DNA from: Diprion similis
Taxonomy: Eukaryota; Arthropoda; Insecta; Hymenoptera; Diprionidae
Reading direction: 5' to 3'
DNA: 64,000 nucleotides
Assembly: GCF_021155765.1 (NCBI RefSeq)
Contig: NC_060107.1
Span: 3,421,501-3,485,500, forward strand
The position numbers and the translations under genes are program-made. The notes under the pieces are model-generated. The model made no database searches. It saw nothing but the letters and a program-made list of their open reading frames with translations, and was not told the origin of the DNA. Of the stretch, positions 49,301-62,245 are shown piece after piece (position 1 is the stretch's first letter; the number at the start of each line of letters is the position of its first letter).

Positions 49301-52300
49301 AAATGTATCAATCTTCACTGGGATACAAGAAAAGATGGGGAATACCGATAATCTCAGGCTTGGCTGGGGGCGGAGAAAGTTCGCTGAACACTGGAACTGC
49401 CGCTAGCTGGGGAACAGCACCACCTGCGGCGCCTAACAACAATAATGCCACTCAATCCGGCTGGGGTGGAACACCGGGAAATCCACCGGTAGGCACTGGA
49501 CCACCGAATAACTGGGGTGGCAATAATGTGAATCGACCAGTCACCGCAAATCCCAATCAGAATCAGAATCAAGGACCGCCTAGTAGCCAGAACATCCCAG
49601 GTGAGGGTAAGACATCAAGTATCGCGTTATTATTTTTTTGACATTTTTGAAAAATTTTACTTCTTCCTGATACAGTGTTTGATTTTGTCACAAGTTTCTT
49701 TTCTCTTTTATTATTAGCTGTTATCTACGGATATCTTTCATATTCGACAATGAGAAACCCTAAATATTTGCAATTAACATCAGTCTGCGATTTGATATAC
49801 TGATTTGAAACAAATCGTAGATCCAAGTATTTCTAATATTAATGATTAACTGTCATCTGATCGTCGTAACAGTATAACAAAATTTATTTTTTTCACATCA
49901 GGTAATGTGAACAAAGTAACCAATCCAAACCAATCTCAAAATCCACAATCTGGACCACCTACATCTCAGTCAACTAACTCAACATCAGGGAACCAGAATA
50001 ACGGACAGTGGCCTCAGGGAAAATCCAGCAATCCTGGAGGACCTACTCAAAATCAATCTTCTCAGAATAACAACAACCCGTCTCAACAACCCACGCAGCC
50101 AGGAAGTAATGCTAATAACAATCCGACTAACAGTGCAACGTCGTCGACTGGAAACAACGCGACAACAGCTGCTAGCAACAATCCTTCTTCAAAGCAACAA
50201 CTCGAACAATTGAACACCATGCGAGAAGCCTTGTTCAGTCAAGACGGCTGGGGTTGTGTTAGTATTTTAACGAAAATATTTGATAATATTTTATCATTCC
50301 GTTTTAAGCACTGTCTGCAAGCTAATTGGGTACATGTCTGTTTTTTCTAGCAACAGATTCGTTTTGTCAATATTGATCGACCGTTTTTAAATCGAAAGTT
50401 TATTCAATATTTGCTCGATACATTTATAGCTGGTTACTTAGATGAAAGAAGTGAATTATTGAAAAAGTTGCATTTCGATCCGCAGCAACACGTGAATCAA
50501 GATACGAGCTGGGAAGTTCCATCATCTCCGGAACCGAGTATGACCAAAGATGGCGTTCCCATGTGGAAACCACCTGTGAACAATGGTACAGATTTGTGGG
50601 AAGCTAACTTACGAAACGGAGGACAACCGCCTCCTCAACAACAAGCCAAAACACCATGGGGACACACTCCTTCAACAAATATTGGTGGTACTTGGGGTGA
50701 GGATGACGATGCTGCTGATTCGTCAAACATGTGGACTGGAGCGCCGACTCCTAATCAGCCCAATACAGCTCAGTGGCCTGGAGCAGCTACCAACCAGTCC
50801 AGTGGCATGTCTGGCGGTGGTGAGTGGAAGTTTTTTCTTTTTTCAATAAGATCATCACTGTAGTCATTTTTCACAGTCATGTCAATCGCCACTTGAAAAA
50901 TAACACTTCTTTTGTGTCGAAGTAGAGTCAATCTTTTCTTCTCCAAACATGTATTTATTTTCATTGCAAATCTGTGATTGCCATTGTCAAATATCACATG
51001 ACGAAGGGTTTCGTGCATCGATTTCCTGCGAAACAAAATATTTCACTGAATCAATCATTTGTCACTTCTAAAGCGTGATATTGTGAAATAGTCCGCTGTA
51101 GATCCCTCTACCAATATGTTTATCAGTGAAAAATAAGCTCTCCACACGTTTATTAATCTCTAAGAGACCAAAACAATGTGGATTAATGAAAATTTTTGGT
51201 CTTTTCACCTCGTTTTTTTTTGTCTAATTTTACTACTCCCTTTACATCTATCACTCATTGTCATTTTCAGTGTTTATCTTAATTAAGGATAATTATAAAA
51301 ATTTGGTATAGTACGCAATAAAATCAAATTTTGAATTGAAGTAAGAACCATTGCAAAGCCAGTTGACACGTTATTTCAATAGGGTCCAGTTGGGGTGATC
51401 CAAGAATGGATCCCAGGGATCCTCGAGACTTGAGAACGGTAGACCCGAGAGAAATGCGTGATCCACGAGATCATAGAATATCCCTAGACCCACGAGATCA
51501 TATGAGAGTAATGGACCCCATGAGCCGTGATCCACGAATGCCCGATATGCGTGGCGATCCGCGCGGTATTTCTGGCCGTCTGAATGGCGCAAGTGCCGAT
51601 GCCATGTGGGGACAACCACCAGGACCACCGCATCACCAAATGAGTCACCAACACCCGACGGGACCCCCTGCAAAGATGGTAAATCCATCCAGTATAAACC
51701 AGTGGGCAGCGCCACCGCCCAAAGAAATGATGCCAGGAAAGCCGTCTGGATGGGAAGAACCTTCGCCGCCTACTCAGCGTAGGAATGTTCCAAATTACGA
51801 CGACGGTACTAGCCTCTGGGGTAATCCAGCTCCAAACCCACGTCCAATGCCAGGTAGCAAAGTTTCCCACTGGAAAGATCTACCGACACCGAATCTGGGC
51901 CGTGGAGGTATTTTTATACTGCTATTTATACCTGTTTTTAATAGACTTTGTCACTAAGTTTTACTACGATTGTACAACGTCATGTCTGCATGGTGCAGTT
52001 CAATAATTTTCACAAATAATTTGCTTAATTCTTAACAAGGAGTCTACTGTCTGTACATTTCTGGAGAACCAGGAAAATCTCAGGCAATTTGACGAAGTAT
52101 TGGGGAATCAGTAAAATGACAGCAGAATTCGGACAGAGTTACTAAAACTTTTCTGCCTTCCTCTGTTAAGGTGCCGCTGATGTGACTTGAAAATATCAAA
52201 TCGTGACGTCATAAATACGTGCAGCGCCTCTGAACGTTGAACGGTGAACTAAGGCCGCTGATTTCATTGGCTTGTTCTGTTAGATCCAACCAATGATGTC

Positions 52301-55300
52301 AGTTACAGATCGGAACATACTTCGTGTGGACCATAAACGGGCTGCTGTCACATGAAAAACGCGTATACGAATCGAGCCATGTTTACAAAGAAATAACTGA
52401 TAGTATAAATTTTCCCGGATAACGTGTGTGCTTTTGTACGTGTGAATCTTCCTGGCGAGGGTGAAAGAGATTGTGGAACAGTGCAATCAGTGAATATTCA
52501 ACATGCGGTAGCTCCGATCGGCCATGTTTGTTGTCGCGTGATTTTATTCACTTCATCATTCTTTATTATAAACATTATCAGCGATTTGCCTGAGCAGTGA
52601 CTGAGATTCACACGTACACTATTATTCAAGCTACGATTTAAAATATTTCCGAGTAAGATTCATACTCTCGTTATCGCAGGATTCGTATAGGCGTTTTCAC
52701 CCAATTTCCCCGCTTCTGACGTCACGAAATATATATATGACATGCCAGGTCAGCGGGGCCTTAAGACTGTTCTCAGGCAAATGTTCTAGTCACTTTGTAC
52801 GTACCAAAAAATATGTATATAAATTGAACTTGAATTTTGGTTCATCCGATGAGAAATTTAAAATTTGGCCCACAATCAAGTATTACCTAACATTAATTTA
52901 CACTGTTGTGTAACGTATTTCTGGACTGAACTAATGGCGAAGTATGATTTTTTATCATACTAAGTCTTGTATGCTGTGATGTATTTTCTTGAAAACTAAG
53001 AATGGTTATGATTTTTGTAACGAAATTTAAAAAAATTTGCAAAATGTTGGCTATTTCAACCTGCAACGAAGATATTACGACCTTATGAGTTTTTCTGTAA
53101 AGTGAGTAAAAATGTACCGTGAAGAAAAAAATTTGGCTGTAGCAAAAACCGATAAATGTTTGGAAATTTGAAATGTAATTGAAGCTGAACACCCTGTTAC
53201 AGTATCTCACCATTTGGTTTCCACTTCGTTGACTAACACTTCAGATTTCAGCCATAATATCCCATCTTTGTGTATACAGGAATGCCCTGCCCACCTGGTA
53301 TGCCGCAAAACCGAATGCCTGGACAGCCAGGCATGAAACCGGATGTCGGTGGCCCAATGTGGGGCCATCCAACTGGCCCTGGTGGAAGTGGCGGTGGAGG
53401 CGGAGCGGGAGGCGGTGGCGGCGGTACGGGCGGTGGTGGAGGTGCTGGGCGCAATGGATCCTGGGGAGATGGGCCTCACGACACTGCTGGTTGGGAAGAC
53501 CAAAAAACGCCTGCTGCTTGGAACGAGCCCCAGATAAATCCTCCTTCTTCATGGGGAGGCCCGACGAGTCATAAACCAAAACCTATGGGACCCACCGGAG
53601 GGTGGGGAGACACAGACATGGACCCGACGACAAGCTGGGCTCATCCACCGAAACAAATACTCACCAAAGAAGTTATTTGGAATAGCAGAGAGTTCAGATA
53701 TCTCTGTGATCTTGGCTACAAGGTACGAAAATTTTTCTACCAGTAAGTCGAGGCTGGAAATTTAGTCGCTTTTTAGCAACGTGTAACTGATTGGTATTAA
53801 ATTTTATTTTAAATTTTTTATTTCCCTTATTCCGTGCAGAAGGAAGATGTGGAAACTGCATTAAGAAATCGCGAAATGAACAGAGACGAAGCACACGAAC
53901 TTCTCATTCAAGTACGTCCTCAAGATCATTGGCGTCGTCAAGACAGTCATACTGGATACGATCCTGCTAGTCAATCTGCTGCCGCTGCCGGATATCCGCC
54001 ACGGTTTAATCACGTTGCCCAACAGATATCTTTCCCACCGGTAAGTCAAAATCCATGTATTCTTGCAAGCGGCTCACTTATTCTGTCCAATTTCGAGTGT
54101 TGAAACTCATTTGAGGACTAACATCCTCGTTTCAACTTTAATCAGTTACAAGAAAATAAACATAATGGCGAACTGGCATTTTCGTTAAAAACATATTACA
54201 GAATACGTGCGCTAGGCAAGAATTAAACTATGACATTGTTGAGTGGAATTTAGTAACATGTGATGGTTGTGAGGATTTAAAAATTTTAACTGGTGTTAAT
54301 GTTTGGAATTTAACATTGATTGGCGATTGAATAACTGATGAAAATTTTGTCAGCGTTTGGTGACGGTAACATTAGCTTCGATAAATAATGATAAGATGAC
54401 ACAGTCTTGCGATAACATTTGTATGTCAAAGTTTCAATATCGAACAATGCCGAGGTATTGGTTTAACACTTCTTCAAACCATAGCTATTCGCGGAGAATC
54501 AAGTTTTTATTTTTTGTCTTTCTTTTATGTTATTTCTCATTTTATATCTTAATTATCAAGGCTGTGCAGAAAAATTATCGTAGATATTATCATGATACGA
54601 TAGTGGTTAAGATGGGAGAGATCTTAGGAAGGGCGAGGGGTATAGGGTGTTCGTATTGAATACAGGGGGCCGGAATGCCTAGCGTGGGGGCCTCTGGTGG
54701 TATGAGTGGTTCAGTCGCCAGCGCCAGTCTCCTCAAGCTCCAACAACAACAGCAACAACAAGCAGCTGTACAGTTGCAGCAACAACAGCCCAGTGTCACG
54801 GCGGCGCCGCAGCCACCTTTCAATCAGGTGAACTACGTGATCCAAAAACACACATACAGAATTCTGGAAACCCTGCGAAAAAGTTGTTTGCGAAAAACTC
54901 TTTTTCACAAAACGATTTTATTTTATTTTTTTTTAATTCATTTAGATTTTGATAGGTAACGTAAACACTGCCAATGTAATGGATAAGTTTCGAAGACCGA
55001 ATAAGAGTAATTTGTGGATGTAGACACTTTTTTGTTTTAATACCTGTTCTGAATTGATGAAATGTTTTCGTTTTTTGTCATTTGTAGTAAAAATTAATTA
55101 TCACAGGCCCAGAAACTGATGAATATTGAAACACATCAATTTTTTTTTTGTGGCTGTTAAACTGATTGAGAGTTGCTTGTCGTTTGTGCCTGTGCAGTGA
55201 GTCGGTCGTCCTCCTATTAGTGCGCCAGTGTTGCATGAAAATTATATGCGCTTTTATTCATGATAATGTACAAAAATCTTACTGATTCCAATAGGGGATC

Positions 55301-58300
55301 CCGAATGTTTTGTGTTTTGTGTTTGCATTGTAGGATTTCGATAGGTAACCATTCGTCATATTTTTCCTTGATTTCGTAGTTTGTACTACTTGATTTTGTA
55401 AGATTGATACATTTTTCAGAGATTCAACTTTTCCTCTTGTCTTTGCGAAAAAATGAAATAAACAATGTATCATCAACTTATAGATTAATTTTTCAATAAA
55501 TTTAATGATATGTGTTATTTTGCTGCATATTGCTGCATATTGCTGCAATGCTTAGTTTGTCAATCGAATTTTCTGTTCAAGAAATGAAAGTATATATTTC
55601 TAGATGAACAGTGTAACTTGTCTCGTGTAAAAGTAGATTAATCGTTTGTTTATAGATATTGAAAACTTTCAGTACAACGCAATGTATCCATATTGAAGTA
55701 TGGTTTTTTTTTTTTTTTTTTAATGAAATTTCATATTTTCTGTATGTTCAGACATCAAGAACACCACAAAATCAACCAAGTACCCAACAACTCCGAATGC
55801 TCGTACAACAAATTCAATTGGCTGTTCAGGAAGGCTATTTGAATCATCAGATATTGAACCAGCCATTGGCTCCGCAGACTTTAATCCTGCTTAACCAGCT
55901 ATTGCAGCAAATCAAAGTGCTACAACAATTGCATCAGCAACATTCAGTGCAGTTATCTCTGAAAGGAAACAGTCAAACCGGGCTGCAGATTAGCGTACAG
56001 ATAACTAAGACTAAACAACAGATCGCGAATCTGCAGAATCAAATTGCAGTTCAACAAGCAACGTACATGAAACAACAACAGCAGCAACAGCATCCAGCAG
56101 CACCATCTCAAGCATCGGATTACTACAAAACATCTGTACATGATCCTATGTCTGCGTTGCAAAATACCTTCAGTGACTTAACTATGAACAAGGAACCTCA
56201 AGTGGTAAGAATCAACGAATGAAAACATATAATAATTGGCAAATTTCCGTACTATCCATATGACTATTTTGTAATAATTTACAGCTGCTCTTAGAAGATT
56301 TGTAAAATATGTGAAGATTTAACTATACATTGTGAAATTCGGGATATTGGATTTTACTTTGAATTTATCATAAAAAAAATTTCGTTCTATTGCAGAGTCA
56401 ACAACAGTCTCGTTTGAATCAGTGGAAACTACCATCCCTGGACAAAGAAAGCGATCTTGGTACTAATGAATTTTCACGAGCTCCTGGTACTACGAGCAAA
56501 CCGCCGACTACACCAGGTGGTCTCACTCAATCACACAGCAGTCCTAACATGAATCCTTTACTAGGACAAGGAGACGGGACCTGGTCTTCTAGACTTGGTG
56601 ACAGCGGATGGCCAGACGCTGGTACCAGTGATTCTACAGATGGGAAAGACTGGCAACCGGGTGTTGCTGCTTTCACTGATCTGGTACCAGAGTTTGAACC
56701 TGGCAAGCCATGGAAGGTAATCCACTCCCAATACTGGCAGCAATTACAGGCGTATATCTCAGTTAGATTTAAAGAACGAAATAAACTGTCAAGCATTTAT
56801 AATCGAACGAAAGTGAGCCCAAATGTTGCAGGCTTACTTGGTACTTCATAATTAGATGAGATTTAGTACTTAAGGATTGTCCGGGTCCACCTATATTTGA
56901 TATCGTTTTAGGGGAATCAGATGAAGAGCATTGAGGATGATCCAAGTATTACTCCCGGATCAGTTGTACGCTCGCCTTTGTCGCTTGCTGCAATCAAAGA
57001 TCCCGACGCAATATTTTCATCGAGCACCAAAACCTCGCCGCCACCTTCAGCCAATGCAGACACTTCGATCCCCAGTCTAAGTAACTCGACTTGGAGTTTC
57101 AATCCACCGGCAACGACACCCAGCGGTTTTGCTAGGTAGGCTTGTTAATGTGTTGAAAAATGGAGACCAGTCGCTGTACAGTAGTCATTGAATTTGAACG
57201 TTTTGTAATTACGTAATTAAATTAACATATTCTCGTTGAACAGTTCTAAGAATACCTGGGGTGAAGCTGCTCCACCGCCTACCGCTGTTACTTCTGAGTT
57301 GTGGGGCGCTCCGATGAGCAAAGCCCGAGGACCTCCCCCTGGATTAGGAAGCAAGGGCGGTGCAAGTGCCAGCAATGGTTGGGGCGGTTTGGCCGGAGTC
57401 AATCGTTCGTCCAGTTCGTGGGGTCTCCAGTCCGGCGCCGTTGGTAACACTGCCTGGGTCTCAACTTGGCTTTTGCTGAAAAACTTGACGCCACAAATCG
57501 ATGGATCTACACTGAAGACGTTGTGCATGCAGCATGGGCCTGTACAAGACTTCAGACTGTACTTGAACCACGGAATTGCTTTGGCTAAATATTCGTCGAG
57601 AGATGAAGCTATCAAGGTATGTTCTTGTTGATTCTATTGCGCATCATCATTTCAAAATCTTGAACGAATTATTTTTACATTTCACATTTCTTGTTCTTAC
57701 AACTGGTTCAACAATCTAAACTTTCAGTTATCAATTGATAATGTTACGTACACGTTTTGCATAAATGCCATAACTAATTTTTCACAGGCTATATTCGCAG
57801 GCTACACAGTGGGTCTTCTATTTCCCTAAAAGTACCCCCTTTTTTTTTTTTTTTTTTTTTTTTCGAATCGAAAAATTCCAAAACGACCAAAATAACTAAC
57901 ACCCTAGTGTGCATCTAATTTTGCTCTATTTATTCAGTACTGTGAGAAAATATTGGAACCCCAATATGCCCCCTATTTTTTGCAAAGCTTTCCTCTATTT
58001 CCCAGCACTGTGAAGCCTGTATTTGTAATGTTTATTCTGCGCATTGGGTACTATATTTATCTTTTGATTTCCTTAGAAAACATTCAATATCAGAAAAAAA
58101 AAAAAAAAAAAAAAAAAAAATACCTGGATATTATATATATATATATATTTTTTTTTTTTCAACAAAATTATACTTCAGTGTAACCATTTATTGCGTGAGT
58201 GCTATTTGAATTTTGATATCAACAATCGTATACTTATTAAGTTCAGCTGTTTGTGATCGATTATGCACAATGCAGTTCACATTATGTTTCTGGCACCATA

Positions 58301-58664
58301 TCGATGTTGATGATATATTTAGGCACAAGGAGCACTGAACAACTGCGTTCTTGGCAACACGACAATATTTGCCGAATCTCCTGCTGACAGTGAGGTTCAC
58401 ACACTGTTGCAACAACTCGGCCATGGCGGTCAGCAACAAACCGCTGGATCGGCGGGTTCCGGATGGGGTCTTAGACCTACTAGCAAAGCCGGTCCACCAC
58501 CAGACACGTGGGGCGGTAGCTCAAGTCAGCTTTGGGGAGCCCCACCCGGTGGTAATTCACTGTGGAGTAACACAGGCATTGATAGCGGCGATCAACAAAG
58601 AGCTACGCCAAGCTCGTTGAACTCTTACCTGCCCGGAGATCTTTTGGGAGGTGAGTCCATGTAG
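46325..58664 (+). CDS. gw: gawky / GW182 (TNRC6 family) miRNA silencing scaffold
   Basis: GW182 proteins bind Argonaute through W motifs and recruit PABP and PAN2-PAN3/CCR4-NOT to silence miRNA targets in the cytoplasm. Coding exons: 46325-46393, 46515-46692, 47177-49600, 49902-50257, 50486-50819, 51383-51907, 53280-53722, 53840-54040, 54666-54827, 55752-56204, 56396-56716, 56912-57135, 57244-57616, 58323-58664. They total 6405 nt (2134 aa) and all phases agree. In order: a long N-terminal extension; MREALFSQDGWGC at about residue 997, where Drosophila gw begins; many G/W repeats; the conserved SGWEEPSP ... DDGTSLWG block; a poly-Gly tract; a UBA-like segment near 1427-1465; a Q-rich region; a PAM2-like EFSRAPG; the M region; an RRM from about 1973; and the C-terminal GGESM. 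Identity is secure. The first two exons and the start are less so. Confidence 0.95.
47177..49600 (+). CDS. gw: gawky exon 3: 2424-nt N-terminal extension exon
   Basis: The frame is open for 808 codons, from the acceptor TTCCAG|GTGAGC to the donor CCCAG|GTGAGG, and it enters and leaves in phase 1, matching its neighbours. Product residues about 83-890 are Ser/Asn/Lys/Asp-rich, with an Asn run near residue 435 and an acidic run of Asp/Asn/His near residue 675. No domain is recognisable until the last 100 residues, which bear G/W motifs (KRWGIP, ASWGTA, SGWGG, NNWGG). Drosophila gw has no counterpart that I know of. GTAAGT at 47638 and TTTCAG ending at 48462 could remove 825 nt in frame. Confidence 0.75.
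50219..50257 (+). promoter_or_regulatory. gw: Possible internal start of a short gawky isoform
   Basis: ATG at 50219 in AACACCATGC context starts MREALFSQDGWGC, the start of Drosophila gw. It is in frame with the longer protein, so a promoter or leader choice would give a short isoform of about 1138 aa. Confidence 0.5.
51383..51907 (+). CDS. gw: gawky exon 6: DPR-rich segment and conserved WEEPSP block
   Basis: The exon opens with SSWGDPRMDPRDPRDLR and further DPR repeats, then GDPRGISGRLNG, W motifs (AMWGQP, NQWAAP), then SGWEEPSPPTQRRNVPNYDD and GTSLWG. The last block is shared with vertebrate TNRC6 (GWEEPSP...DDGTSAWG) and marks the family. It starts and ends in phase 1, so it could be skipped without a frameshift. 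Confidence 0.95.
52166..52764. mobile_element. 599-bp TTAA-flanked non-autonomous element
   Basis: Between TTAA (52166-52169) and TTAA (52761-52764) the left end reads GGTGCCGCTGATGTGAC, and the right end, on the minus strand, GGCCCCGCTGACCTGGC. Both arms then reach CGTGACGTCA about 30-36 bp in. A TTAA target duplication is typical of piggyBac-type elements. No transposase frame is present, so it would be a MITE. It lies in gawky intron 6. Confidence 0.78.
53650..53935 (+). other. gw: UBA-like domain of gawky, split by an intron
   Basis: ILTKEVIWNSREFRYLCDLG closes exon 7 and YKKEDVETALRNREMNRDEA spans into exon 8 (53840). This matches in order and spacing the GFKKEDVERAL-type UBA-like segment of Drosophila GW182. 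Confidence 0.85.
54666..56204 (+). other. gw: gawky Q-rich region (exons 9 and 10)
   Basis: Exon 9 (54666-54827) has two poly-Q stretches. Exon 10 (55752-56204) begins TSRTPQNQPSTQQLRMLVQQ and carries heptad-like Q/L/I-rich helices (LILLNQLLQQIKVLQQL, IANLQNQIAVQQATYMKQ). In the family this region helps P-body localisation and self-association. Confidence 0.9.
56396..58664 (+). other. gw: gawky C-terminal silencing domain (PAM2-like, M, RRM, C-term)
   Basis: RLNQWKLPSLDKESDLG with TNEFSRAPG covers the PAM2-like, PABP-binding site. Then come FEPGKPWKG, IEDDPSITPGSVVRSPLS, the P-GL motif RGPPPGLG, the RRM (WLLLKNLTPQIDG, LKTLCMQHGP, then NCVLGNTTIFAE in the last exon) and tail W motifs (DTWGGS, QLWGAP, SLWSNT). 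In the family the W residues contact CCR4-NOT and PAN3. Confidence 0.95.
58094..58120. repeat. Poly-A run in gawky intron 13
   Basis: About 27 A residues, with a matching poly-T run at about 57840-57863 upstream in the same intron. Confidence 0.9.
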
Positions 58665-58809
58665 GCAGCTCCCAATATCATGCGAAATAAGACACGAAAT
58701 ACTCAATACATGACGAAAGTCGAGAAAGAATGGTATAAAACGATGTAACTTCGATAAATTTACGACTCGCATTTCTACTACGATTGTGACCATACGCGTA
58801 CATACACAC

Positions 58810-58840
<31 letters not shown>

Positions 58841-58946
58841 GGTGTGTGTGTAGTATACACATATATTACCTATTTTCAATTTTCTTTTGTCTTTTTCCTT
58901 TCGTTTCTTTTCTTCTTTTTTTTTTCCCTTTTTCTCGTTTTTCCAG

Positions 58947-58999
58947 AATTTCACGCTACTTGTTCAAACAATGTCGAAGGAGTAGTGGTCGTACTTTGA
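58947..58999 (+). CDS. gw: Possible alternative last coding exon of gawky
   Basis: The GGAG|GTGAGT donor at 58651 lies inside the GGESM codons. A good acceptor (TTTTTCCAG) follows at 58946. The join in phase 1 replaces ESM with EFHATCSNNVEG and a hydrophobic VVVVL end. It competes with the conserved GGESM ending. Confidence 0.3.
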
Positions 59000-61722
59000 T
59001 ACGTTTATCTTGAAACCCGATATTATCCATCAAATCTACGTACATACACATTATCAGATTTTGGGCGAAAGAATCTTACTAAAAATATTCGGTGAATTTT
59101 AACACCGATGAAATGTGACAATTGAGAACATTTTTATTGGATTTAAATGAAACTGTTGAAAGTCTTCTCATAATGTCAATTACATTGTAGGGACACAATT
59201 TGAAAAAAAAAAAAAAAAAAAAAAGAATGAAAGAAAAATGAAAGGAATAGAGAAAACAAAGACGTGAAAAGAATTTCTTAACTTTTCATTCTTTGTGATT
59301 AAGGTCGGACAAAGAATTGAGAAACAGCCAAAAAAATGTTACAATTACAAGAGCGATATTTAATTGTTATGTGACTAATATAGTCTATACACTTGATTCA
59401 ATCGTCATGAGAAGACTCGTGCTTCCCTCAAGTCATTACAGGTTACAGGGATCATCTCTTGATATTGATTGTGAGATAAGTATGCATGCAGTTTAAATGG
59501 AAAAACCACCCCGATGATCAAAAGATATACATACCCGTGTATTTGAACAATTGAAGTTCTAAATTGTCGTTGAAAGAACCATACGTTGCTGTGGCAAGTA
59601 TGGGACAATTGAAACGTTTGAAATGTTTTAGAAGAAAAAGACAAAGAAAAATAAAAACATATATCAAAAGGATTTACCGTATGCTATGACAAAAATTTTG
59701 GTTGTCTCTATTGAATTCCTGTATTGGTCCGTACAGAAATTATTAATTCTTAGATCATGTCTAAGAGTGTTCCATTTTACTACTCGGCAGTCGAGAAAAC
59801 TGTTTAGCGAGTATCAAACTTAGACTGTACCAATCTAATCAAAACTTTACGAGCATTGACGTCTCAGCTTGTTGAGCTTTTTAACAAAGCAAGGACGCAA
59901 CGATACCAAATGTTATCGCAATAACATAAATTTTATTATATTAAAAGGAAAGAGGGGAAGAAAAGAGAAAAAAAAAGTGAAACTTATGTAAATCTAAAAT
60001 GCCACCTGTCGTGCCAATGTTCAATGTGTCTCTGTACCATTAATTATAGAGTTTAAAACTTAAAGAAGAAAGAAAGAAAAGAAAAGTAAAGAAAAAAAAA
60101 AAAAAAAAAAAAAAAAACAACAAAAACATTTAAATAAAAAATTAAATAAAAAAAAGTGAAATCTAATTTTAAAAAGAATACGTTCAAATCGAAAAATTAT
60201 ATCGCCAAATACCCCCAAAGTATTGGCGGGCCTCTTGTGATATAAAAAGGCAGAAATGGTCGAACGAAATCAGTGTCGGTCATTTGATCGTTTGTCGAAG
60301 AACCTGTTTGCCTCGTACTGGTTCTGATTCAAACGACAAGTACGATAATTCAAGACACGCGCAATAAACAGCGAATTAAAACCTATAAACAATCTCCATC
60401 CGGAGATCAATCGACGTGTAAAAAACCGCGCAATAAAATGATGGAATCACACACATACACATACATACACATCGTATATACGTTTAAATGAAAGAATACA
60501 TAGCATTAGGAAGAGAAGAAGAAAGAAAAAAAAAAAGGAAAACTTAATTTAAGTGACTTTAAAGTTAAGTAAAAAATAATTAACTATGACAAGCCAATCT
60601 CAAGACAACGCCGCTTACAAGGAGCCGTTCTATATTAAATTGATTTACTTAATAAATGAATTGAGAAGAAGAATTACTAACCAATGTAAAAATATATATA
60701 TATACGTATATTATATATATATATATGTATATATAAAATAAGGTAATAATATTTAATGAATAAAAAATACTAAATCCACATACTAACGATTATGAACGTA
60801 AGTATAATAACGAATAGATAAGTAACTATATTTAACTATAATTAAAAAAAAAAAACAAAAAAAAAAAAAAAAATACAAAAAAAATACAGTATAGGTAATA
60901 TTATACATGGTTTAAAATAAAGAATTATAAACAGGCCTGTCAACAGCAGCGATACCATACATCTTATTTGTGTGACAGATTTATATCGATCGAACAGTAT
61001 CGTATTTGATTATTATATTTTTTTTCTCCTTTTTTTTTTCCTTAAAAAACTTTTCTTTCTACTAACAAAGCTGTTGTTTAGCTTCGCAAAAATACTTTTG
61101 TGCAAAGAATTGCTTTTATGTTAACGCCTGTGTAACACAATTAACACAAGCAAATTCAATCACTTGTAGACACACAGGGACACACGCGCGCGAACACATA
61201 CACAGACACGTCTTATACGCATGAATATATGTTCCGAGGAAGAATGTAACGAAGAATGCTGAGACAAAGTTTAACGTGAGAGAGAAAAATGAAAACCTAT
61301 ATATTTGGAGAGAAAAAAAAGCAACAAAAATACAAATAATCTGCAAAAAATATGAAAAAAACCCGTTGAGAGTGGGAAGTGGCGTAGTCGAGTAATTTAT
61401 TTCGAAGATTGAACTTAGAATCTTAGGAAGATATTTGTTGTGATAATAATATTGTACTCTAGCGCTTAGGTTACAATTACTCTACGCGTTTAGGAATGGA
61501 TAAGAAGAAAAAAATTAATATGACTTATATATATCTATATATATATTGTCTATATTATTACTATTATTATTGATTGATCTATTATCTATATATTGCATAT
61601 TAATTGGTAAGGAAAAAATATCTATATTATCATACACACACACATCCTTGGATAAGTAATGCAACAATACGATTTTTAATATTAATATATTTATTATGAG
61701 CTATTAGCTATTATCTATTATG

Positions 61723-61723
<1 letters not shown>

Positions 61724-61762
<39 letters not shown>
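61724..61762. repeat. (TTA)n microsatellite
   Basis: About 13 TTA units in the 3' flank of gawky. Confidence 0.95.
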
Positions 61763-61763
<1 letters not shown>

Positions 61764-62213
61764 TTGCCCCTAGCGATTATTATGATTATTAAATGTTGTG
61801 AAGATGTGCTGGTAGCATGTGAGTAAAGCGCAAGTGGCGCTATATCATAGGTATATGTATACAGCGTAATTTAAAAAAAGAAGAAAAGAAAAAAAAAAAT
61901 GTGCATAAACAATTAGCATTAATACACGTGATGAAAATTTTTGTCGCGAAGAGTGCACATCAGTATTTGAAAAATGATTTCAAAAAGGTTTGATACCTCA
62001 TCGAAGTAAATGTCACATTTGAATTGCGTACTTGTGTAATAATCACAAACGAGATAGGCGTGAAACACGAATTACATTCGTTTCACATGTATTTTAACAA
62101 ATCAGACGTCACACGGACGGAACTTGAATTTATCGGCGTAAAGAAATTTTTTGAATCCACATTTAGGACAAAAAACAAACCAAACAACAAAAAAAAAAAA
62201 AAAACAAAAAACA

Positions 62214-62245
<32 letters not shown>

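Noticed and set aside
53207..53579. Pro/Arg-rich frames opposite gawky exon 7
   Set aside because: They are the antisense of the Gly-rich, GC-rich coding tract.
57793..58018. Possible inverted repeat (CAGGCTACACAGTG / CAGGCTTCACAGTG) in gawky intron 13
   Set aside because: Only about 14-16 bases match and the rest does not pair well.
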